From Actinomycetes bacterium (GTDB lineage Bacteria > Actinomycetota > Acidimicrobiia > Acidimicrobiales > Palsa-688), in assembly GCA_021808425.1 (NCBI GenBank), contig JAKBBS010000235.1:1-5237 (forward strand): a DNA stretch of 5,237 bases, written 5' to 3'. The first letter of the stretch is position 1. Each line of letters begins with the position of its first letter. The notes under the pieces are model-generated. The model had not been told where the DNA came from and did not search any database. It saw nothing but the letters and a program-made list of their open reading frames with translations. Below are positions 1 to 5,237 of this stretch, in pieces. Position numbers and translations under genes: made by a program.

Positions 1-1524
1 CTTGCCGGTATCGCCGGGAGCGAACACCGATTTGAACGAATCGATCGCGGACCGCATCTTCTCCTCGTCGGGAAGCGACTTGGTGGAGCGGATCTCGTCG
101 AGGAGATCGGCGTGACCGGCACGGAAGTTGGCGACAAGCTCCGACTCGAAGCGGCGGACATCGGACACCGGGATGTCGTCGATGAAACCCTTCGTGGCGG
201 CGAAGATGGATAGAACTTGCTCTTCGACGGGGACCGGAGAGTTCTGAGGCTGCTTGAGTATCTCGGTGAGCCGGTATCCCCTGTCGAGCTGAGCCTGCGA
301 CACCTTGTCGAGTTCGGAACCGAAGGCAGCGAACGCCTCGAGGTCACGGAACTGGGCGAGGTCGGTCTTTAGGGTTCCGGCAACCGAGCGCATCGCTTTG
401 ATCTGCGCTGAGCCGCCGACTCTCGACACCGAGATCCCGACGTTGATCGCGGGACGGACACCTGAGTAGAACAGGTCGGATTCCAAGAACACCTGGCCGT
501 CTGTGATCGAGATCACGTTGGTCGGGATGTACGCGGAGACGTCGCCGGCCTTGGTCTCGATGATCGGGAGGGCGGTGAGCGACCCGCCGCCGCGCTCGTC
601 GGAGAGCTTCGCCGCTCTTTCGAGGAGACGGCTGTGAAGGTAGAAGACGTCGCCCGGATACGCCTCACGCCCAGGTGGCCGGCGTAGGAGGAGCGACAGC
701 TGCCGGTAGGCGTCGGCCTGCTTGGAGAGGTCGTCGTAGACGATCAGCGCGTGCTCGCCGTTCTCCATCCAGTGCTGGCCCATAGCGCAGCCGGAGTAGG
801 GGGCGAGGTACTTAAACGGGGCCGGCTCCGAGGCTGGAGCGTTCACTACGACGGTGTATTCCATTGCGCCGTACTCGCGCAGCGTGTTGACCGTTTGTGC
901 GACGGTGGAGCCCTTTTGGCCGATGGCGACGTAGATGCACTTCACGCCGAGGCCGCGCTGGTTGATGATCGTGTCGATCGCTACGGAAGTCTTTCCGGTC
1001 TTGCGGTCGCCGATGATGAGCTCGCGCTGCCCCCGCCCAATCGGGGTCATCGCGTCGATCGCCTTGATCCCGGTCTGCAGGGGCTCCTTGACCGGTTGGC
1101 GGTCGATGATGCCTGGGGCCTGGACCTCAAGGCGCCGGGTCAGCTCGGTGGTGACCGGGCCGAGCCCGTCGACCGGTTCCCCTAGGGGGTTGACCACCCT
1201 GCCTATGAGCGCGTCGCCGACGGGGACTGCGAGAATGCGGCCGGTCGCTTTGACAGTCTGGCCTTCCTCGATGCGGTCAACACTGCCTAGAACGACGGCC
1301 CCGATCGAGTCCTCGTCGAGATTCAGGGCTAAGCCGAGCGCTCCCCCTTCGAACTCGAGGATCTCGTTGACCGCCGCGTTCGGCAGGCCACTGACCCGGG
1401 CGATGCCGTCGCCGACTTCGAGGATGCGGCCCACCTGCTCGGTGGACACGCCGGGGGTGTAGCCGCTCACGTTGCGGCGAATAGCTTCGGCTATCTCATT
1501 TGCGTTGATCGTCAGCTCCGCCAT
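1..1524 (-). CDS. atpA: F1F0 ATP synthase subunit alpha (3' end outside window)
   Basis: This is the non-catalytic nucleotide-binding subunit of the F1 head, forming the alpha3beta3 hexamer with beta. The 508 visible codons show an N-terminal beta-barrel region (about residues 25-95), a P-loop GDRKTGKT at 172-179, a Walker B stretch [12 protein letters not shown] at 258-269, and the alpha/beta signature [10 protein letters not shown] at 358-367. Arg368 follows directly and matches the arginine that reaches into the catalytic site of the neighbouring beta. The lysine in the P-loop (Gln in E. coli) is seen in mycobacterial alpha. The ATG at 1524-1522 shares its A with the TGA of atpH and has AGGAG ten bases upstream (1535-1539), so the two genes are probably translationally coupled. 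No stop appears before base 1. E. coli alpha has 513 residues and many actinobacterial ones are somewhat longer, so only the extreme C-terminus should be missing. No frameshift or lost motif was found. Confidence 0.98.
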   Translation of the reverse strand, partial: MAELTINANEIAEAIRRNVSGYTPGVSTEQVGRILEVGDGIARVSGLPNAAVNEILEFEGGALGLALNLDEDSIGAVVLGSVDRIEEGQTVKATGRILAVPVGDALIGRVVNPLGEPVDGLGPVTTELTRRLEVQAPGIIDRQPVKEPLQTGIKAIDAMTPIGRGQRELIIGDRKTGKTSVAIDTIINQRGLGVKCIYVAIGQKGSTVAQTVNTLREYGAMEYTVVVNAPASEPAPFKYLAPYSGCAMGQHWMENGEHALIVYDDLSKQADAYRQLSLLLRRPPGREAYPGDVFYLHSRLLERAAKLSDERGGGSLTALPIIETKAGDVSAYIPTNVISITDGQVFLESDLFYSGVRPAINVGISVSRVGGSAQIKAMRSVAGTLKTDLAQFRDLEAFAAFGSELDKVSQAQLDRGYRLTEILKQPQNSPVPVEEQVLSIFAATKGFIDDIPVSDVRRFESELVANFRAGHADLLDEIRSTKSLPDEEKMRSAIDSFKSVFAPGDTGK

Positions 1525-2441
1525 CAGAGGCGTTCTCCTGTCGTGGTGTTGAGCTCAGGCGCCACCAGGCGCTCTTTGAGGATGTCAAGTTGGCGCCGGA
1601 CGCTCCCGTCGACGACGACGTCGCCAACCGTCGCTACGAACCCGCCTACGAGAGACGGGTCCACTTCGACGCGGATGTCCACGTTGCGTCGCAGCGTCCG
1701 CGAAAGCGCCGAAGCAAGATTGCTTCGCTGGCTTTCGTCAAGCTCGATCGCACTTCGCACGTCGGCGACGCGCCGGTTCGCCTCGTCGGCAACCCGTGTC
1801 AATAGCACGTCGATAAGGCCCTCGTAATCTCTCGGCCTTCCAACTGTCACTGGGTAGGCAGCCAACGCTGCCGTCGCCCGCGTAACTTTGCTGTCAAGAA
1901 GAGCGCCGACAATGTCCCTTCTCGACCGGGCCGGCAGCTCAGGGTCCGAAAGCGCCTTGCCCAGGTCGGCGGAAGCGCCGACGATCCGCCGGTAGCGGAA
2001 CAGTTCGTCTTCGACCTCGCCTAGCTCCGCCTCGCCGCCGACCGATTCGAGCACGGCGCTCGCGTAGCCGAGGACCCTCTCCTCGGCAGCCTTGAAGCCG
2101 AGCGGTTGGCCCGGGACCGCCTCCAGGCGCTCCGAGGCTGCACGCAGGTGCGTGGCGATCCACGCGATGTCGGCCGGGATCTCACTGGCCCGCTCGGTGT
2201 CGACCACGAACCCTACGAGAGACCACGTCGTCCCGTCGACCTTCGAGGAGAACAGCTCGTCGAGAACGGTACGCCTCGCGGAGACGGCGATGGCGCCCTC
2301 AGCAACGACAGCCCGCAGGTCATCGGACGCGGCGATCACGGCCGAGACCGCCTCCATGTCGGCGGCAACCAGCGACAGTTGGCCCTCACGGGCGCAGCGT
2401 TCGACGGTCGCGTCGACGTAACCCCTAACCGACTGGCGCAC
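1524..2441 (-). CDS. atpH: F1F0 ATP synthase subunit delta, long form with duplicated N-terminal domain
   Basis: Delta caps the F1 head and joins it to the b stalk (OSCP equivalent). At 305 residues it is much longer than the roughly 180-residue E. coli protein. The N-terminal helical domain is present twice: residues about 4-96 align without gaps to about 122-214 at a constant offset of 118, sharing V5/V123, G7Y8/G125Y126, S39/S157, D41L42/D159L160, R56R57/R174R175 and S66K67V68/S184K185V186. The C-terminal domain (about 222-292) has the family pattern [21 protein letters not shown] at 260-280. Streptomyces delta has a comparable extra domain, and in mycobacteria it lies inside the b-delta fusion. 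Here delta is a separate protein. The start is GTG at 2441-2439, abutting the atpF TAG, with GGGAG nine bases upstream inside atpF. Its TGA overlaps the atpA ATG by one base. Confidence 0.95.
   Translation of the reverse strand: MRQSVRGYVDATVERCAREGQLSLVAADMEAVSAVIAASDDLRAVVAEGAIAVSARRTVLDELFSSKVDGTTWSLVGFVVDTERASEIPADIAWIATHLRAASERLEAVPGQPLGFKAAEERVLGYASAVLESVGGEAELGEVEDELFRYRRIVGASADLGKALSDPELPARSRRDIVGALLDSKVTRATAALAAYPVTVGRPRDYEGLIDVLLTRVADEANRRVADVRSAIELDESQRSNLASALSRTLRRNVDIRVEVDPSLVGGFVATVGDVVVDGSVRRQLDILKERLVAPELNTTTGERL
1535..1539 (-). promoter_or_regulatory. Ribosome binding site of atpA
   Basis: AGGAG on the minus strand inside the last codons of atpH, ten bases before the atpA ATG. 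It fixes the alpha start at 1524 and, with the one-base stop/start overlap, supports coupled translation of delta and alpha. Confidence 0.6.
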
Positions 2442-3011
2442 CTAGGCGCGCTCCCGTGCCGTCTGCGACCCACCGGCCTGCGAGGTTGCGAGTTGTCCAA
2501 GTCCCGACGACGAGTCGGTCACCTCCGAGATGGTGCGGTCGATCAGCGCAGACTGGGCCTGACGGTCGATGCCTTCGCCGATAACCCTTTCCGCCACGAC
2601 TATCGCCAAATCTGCGACCTGCTGGCGAAGCTCCTGTCGGGCACGCCTCGTCTGGGCGTCAATCTCCGCGTACGCAGAAGCAACAATTCGCTGGTACTCG
2701 GCCTCAGCCTGCTCCCTGCGATCGGCCCGGGCCTGCTCGGCCTGGCGGTTGGCTTCTTCTACTACCGACCTGGCCTGCTGGCGCGCCTCGCCAACGATGC
2801 GCTTGTACTCTTCCTCTGCCTCCGCTGCTCGCTGCTTGGCTTCTTCGGCGTCGGCGAGCGCCTTGCGGATCGTCGCCTGGCGTTCGTCGATGATCTTGGA
2901 GATCGGCGGCAGCACGTAGCGGCGCAGGATCAACAACACGATCAGGAAGGCGGCCAGTTCGACTATGAAGGTCCCGTTCGGGACGAGGAAGTTCGACGAT
3001 GCGACTTCCAC
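2442..3011 (-). CDS. atpF: F1F0 ATP synthase subunit b
   Basis: Subunit b forms the peripheral stator stalk from the F0 membrane sector to delta and alpha. The 189-residue product has a short N-terminus with LVPNGTF (9-15), one membrane helix (about 14-34, ending RRYVLPPI), then a long charged helix rich in Ala, Glu, Arg and Gln (about 38-160) typical of the b coiled coil. It includes LRQQVADLAIVVAERVIG (128-145), resembling the conserved end of the family. The tail after 165 is Ser/Gly/Gln-rich and looks disordered. The length is slightly above the usual 156-180. The start is GTG at 3011-3009, seven bases after the atpE stop. The Shine-Dalgarno match is weak (AGG at 3018-3020, inside the atpE stop), so translation may depend on coupling to atpE. 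Only one b-type gene lies between atpE and atpA, so a b2 homodimer is inferred. Confidence 0.97.
   Translation of the reverse strand: MEVASSNFLVPNGTFIVELAAFLIVLLILRRYVLPPISKIIDERQATIRKALADAEEAKQRAAEAEEEYKRIVGEARQQARSVVEEANRQAEQARADRREQAEAEYQRIVASAYAEIDAQTRRARQELRQQVADLAIVVAERVIGEGIDRQAQSALIDRTISEVTDSSSGLGQLATSQAGGSQTARERA
2451..2455 (-). promoter_or_regulatory. Ribosome binding site of atpH
   Basis: GGGAG on the minus strand inside the last codons of atpF, nine bases before the GTG at 2441. It supports the GTG as the true delta start even though that codon directly abuts the atpF stop. Confidence 0.55.
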
Positions 3012-3018
3012 CGGTCGC

Positions 3019-4061
<1,043 letters not shown>

Positions 4062-4069
<8 letters not shown>

Positions 4070-4487
4070 CACCGGGCTCCATCGTGGTCACACCGCGACG
4101 CTGGAAGCGGAGAAGTGACACCAATGCGTTGGCCAGCATCGTCGCCTGGAAGATCGCCAGTCCCGCCACGACCCCCCATCCAACCGGGCGATCCACCACG
4201 AGCAGACCGAAGGCCACTGCAGTACACACGCCGAGGCGAAGCACGACGCTCCCTGCGAACGGCTTGCGACTGAGGACCCCTTCGGGAGTCGAAAAGCGCA
4301 TTGCGGAGGATTGGAACACCCGATGGTTGGCGACCGCCAACCCGAGGCCGATAGCCATTCCGGGAGCAAAGTAAGGTGTTCCCAGCAAAGCGACGACGCC
4401 GGAGACGATCGCTCCGACGATGATGGCAGCGATAGCGGTGCGGCGCACCACTTTCTCTATCTCGTTTAGGGGAAAGGCAGTCAGCAA
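4062..4487 (-). CDS. atpI: AtpI-like ATP synthase accessory membrane protein
   Basis: The 141-residue protein has four predicted membrane helices (about 17-36, 40-56, 78-98 and 102-125), a basic pair R15-R16 before the first, and an arginine inside the third (GSVVLRLGVCTAVAFGLLV, Arg84), which fits the ATP synthase subunit I family. Its position immediately before atpB is the classic atpI position. Family members have been linked to c-ring assembly and, with AtpZ, to Mg2+ transport in alkaliphilic Bacillus; the role here is inferred. The start is uncertain. The longest reading begins with TTG at 4487 after a poor GGA motif, and no ATG or GTG lies upstream in frame before a stop. GTG codons at 4451 and 4448 would give a product 12-13 residues shorter that keeps all four helices. 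The 3' end overlaps atpB. Identification rests on topology and context more than on strong motifs. Confidence 0.82.
4077..4080 (-). promoter_or_regulatory. Ribosome binding site deciding the atpB start
   Basis: GGAG on the minus strand, inside the last codons of the atpI-like gene, lies seven bases upstream of the ATG at 4069 and four upstream of the GTG at 4072. The spacing favours the ATG. Because the site is inside the upstream gene, ribosomes finishing AtpI can reinitiate on atpB. Confidence 0.55.
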
Positions 4488-4541
4488 GGTTCCGCTCGTG
4501 GTCTCGATGTCAGAAGTGTTGAAGTCAGCAGGGTTCGCTAG
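4488..4541 (-). other. Short gap between atpZ-like and atpI-like genes
   Basis: This 54-base spacer separates the TAG of the atpZ-like gene from the proposed TTG of the atpI-like gene. The atpI frame stays open through most of it (back to a TAA near the atpZ stop) but offers no ATG or GTG. No hairpin with a T run and no clear promoter was seen, so the two genes are likely co-transcribed. Confidence 0.5.
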
Positions 4542-4742
4542 TTAGAAGAATCGCTTGTACTCGGCCCTCGTTGCCAGCACTCCAGCACCGATTCCGCAGA
4601 CGAGACCGCCGAACAGGAACAGCGGCAACGTACCCAGCGCACTGTCGACGATCCAGCCAACGACCAATCCAGCCGCAAGGCAGATGGCATTGGTCAGACC
4701 GATGCCGGCGAAAGCCATTATACCTGGCCGCTGCTTGTCCAT
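4542..4742 (-). CDS. atpZ: AtpZ-like small membrane protein (ATPase gene 1 family)
   Basis: From the ATG at 4742 this encodes 66 residues: a short polar N-terminus, a membrane helix (about 9-31), the motif DSALGTLPLF (33-42) and a second helix (about 39-57) ending in a charged tail, RAEYKRFF. An Asp just after helix 1, then a G-T-x-P-L-F turn into a glycine-rich helix 2, is the hallmark of the AtpZ family found at the head of many atp operons. In Bacillus, AtpZ acts with AtpI in Mg2+ uptake; that role here is inferred. The frame is open further upstream to a TTG at 4826 (94 residues), but the added 28 residues are polar and not family-like. The ATG at 4742 has AGAGG only three bases upstream, and another ATG at 4718 would cut the cytoplasmic N-terminus to nothing, so the exact start is unsettled. 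The stop is TAG at 4544-4542. Confidence 0.8.
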   Translation of the reverse strand: MDKQRPGIMAFAGIGLTNAICLAAGLVVGWIVDSALGTLPLFLFGGLVCGIGAGVLATRAEYKRFF

Positions 4743-4898
4743 AGGCCTCTGTCGGAAGTGATTTTGCTGGTCGAATTTGTCTTTCGGCTGCGGGCTTCGC
4801 GTGTCGATGGACCGGCACGTGCCCAATCATCGCACGCGCGCCGCAGCGCGGGCAACTCGTACGGGCAAGATATTTCGCGAAGAATTAATCCTGCGAGT
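4743..4898 (-). other. Spacer between tsaC and the atp genes; possible leader/promoter region
   Basis: This 156-base stretch is the only sizeable non-coding gap and the natural place for an operon promoter or 5' leader. It is AT-rich near 4870-4890 and GC-rich near 4831-4853. It contains a perfect 10-base palindrome GGCACGTGCC (4814-4823), the palindrome TTCGCGAA (4874-4881) and a five-base GC stem with a CGCA loop (4837-4850). No pair of -35/-10 boxes with proper spacing was found, and no T-run terminator for tsaC, so read-through from tsaC is possible. If the atpZ-like gene used the TTG at 4826, the gap would shrink to 72 bases. Confidence 0.35.
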
Positions 4899-5237
4899 CT
4901 AACTTCGACTCGAAGCAACCCTCAGTATATCCAGCCAGTCGATCACGCCCGACCGTATAAGCCGGGGCGATCCCACACCGACCTCGACCACGCTCGACGG
5001 CTCGCCGTCGCAAGGGCCACCGTCGAGAACCAAACCCACGCCTTTCAGACTTCGGGCGAGGACCGACGCTTCGTGGATGGGCGGCTCTCCGTGCAAGTTG
5101 GCGCTGGTGGTGGCGTACGGCCCGCTTGACGCGCACAGGGCAAGTGGCACTGGATGGGCCGGGCAGCGTAGGCCGATGGTCGCGGTGTTGTCACCCAGAT
5201 CAGCCGTGAGCTCAGGGGCCCTTGGAACAACTATCGT
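4899..5237 (-). CDS. tsaC: TsaC/Sua5-type L-threonylcarbamoyladenylate synthase (5' end outside window)
   Basis: This enzyme makes threonylcarbamoyl-AMP from threonine, bicarbonate and ATP, the first step of the tRNA t6A37 modification. The 112 C-terminal residues seen show the YrdC-fold signatures in order: TIVVPR at the start, a TIGLRCPAHP strand, SGPYATTSANLHGEPP with the nucleotide-binding TTSAN, a LVLDGGPCDGEPSSVVEV segment (usually P-S-T-V-V), and the closing LIRSGVI. It ends with TAG at 4901-4899, about 20 residues after the YrdC fold, so it lacks the extra Sua5 C-terminal domain and is the short YrdC-only type. Roughly 90-100 N-terminal residues should lie beyond 5237. In actinobacteria such as M. 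tuberculosis a sua5-type gene lies just upstream of the atp operon (with wecA/rfe between), so the neighbourhood supports the call. Co-transcription with atp cannot be judged. Confidence 0.93.
   Translation of the reverse strand, partial: TIVVPRAPELTADLGDNTATIGLRCPAHPVPLALCASSGPYATTSANLHGEPPIHEASVLARSLKGVGLVLDGGPCDGEPSSVVEVGVGSPRLIRSGVIDWLDILRVASSRS

Noticed and set aside
4717..4722. Exact TATAAT on the minus strand inside the atpZ-like gene, a possible internal promoter
   Set aside because: No -35-like hexamer lies at 15-18 bases upstream (the sequences there read CCTATG or similar), and the match overlaps coding sequence including an ATG codon.
4837..4850. GC-rich hairpin as a terminator for tsaC
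   Set aside because: The stem is only five base pairs and no T run follows it on the minus strand, so it does not qualify as an intrinsic terminator.
4885..5150. Independent small genes at the right end starting near 5136 or 5150
   Set aside because: The frame ending at 4899 is open to the window edge and encodes the C-terminal part of a TsaC/Sua5 protein, so a start at 5150 is internal. The frame ending at 4885 is its Arg-rich shadow.

Overview
The window carries the front part of an F-type ATP synthase operon, all on the minus strand, with the end of an unrelated housekeeping gene upstream of it. In transcription order (high to low coordinates) the genes are: a tsaC/sua5-type threonylcarbamoyladenylate synthase (5' end outside the window), a small AtpZ-like membrane protein, an AtpI-like membrane protein, atpB (a), atpE (c), atpF (b), atpH (delta) and atpA (alpha, running off the left edge without a stop). 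The usual atpG, atpD and atpC would be expected beyond base 1, but they are not visible.

The organism looks like a high-G+C actinobacterium. The alpha P-loop is GDRKTGKT, the c-subunit resembles the mycobacterial one around its carboxylate ([13 protein letters not shown]), the b-subunit starts with an LVPNGTF segment, and delta is long with a duplicated N-terminal domain as in Streptomyces and Mycobacterium. A sua5-type gene just upstream of atpI/atpB is also an actinobacterial arrangement. Unlike mycobacteria, b and delta are separate proteins here. A deep-branching class such as Acidimicrobiia is possible, but I cannot fix the lineage by eye.

Region by region (right to left): 4899-5237 tsaC 3' part; 4743-4898 a spacer with several short palindromes and no convincing promoter; 4542-4742 atpZ-like; 4488-4541 short gap; 4062-4487 atpI-like; 3335-4069 atpB, overlapping atpI by 8 bases; 3019-3294 atpE; 2442-3011 atpF; 1524-2441 atpH, abutting atpF; 1-1524 atpA, sharing one base with atpH. 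The spacing is tight and several starts are GTG or TTG, which points to one polycistronic, translationally coupled transcript.

Together, a (Arg180) and the c-ring (Glu70) form the proton path, b and delta form the stator connecting to the alpha/beta head, and AtpZ/AtpI are accessory membrane proteins linked in other bacteria to c-ring assembly and Mg2+ handling. I see no undescribed system. The points most worth a second look are the ungapped internal duplication in delta, a methionine at the diarylquinoline-sensitive position of the c-subunit, and the tandem atpZ-atpI pair next to tsaC.
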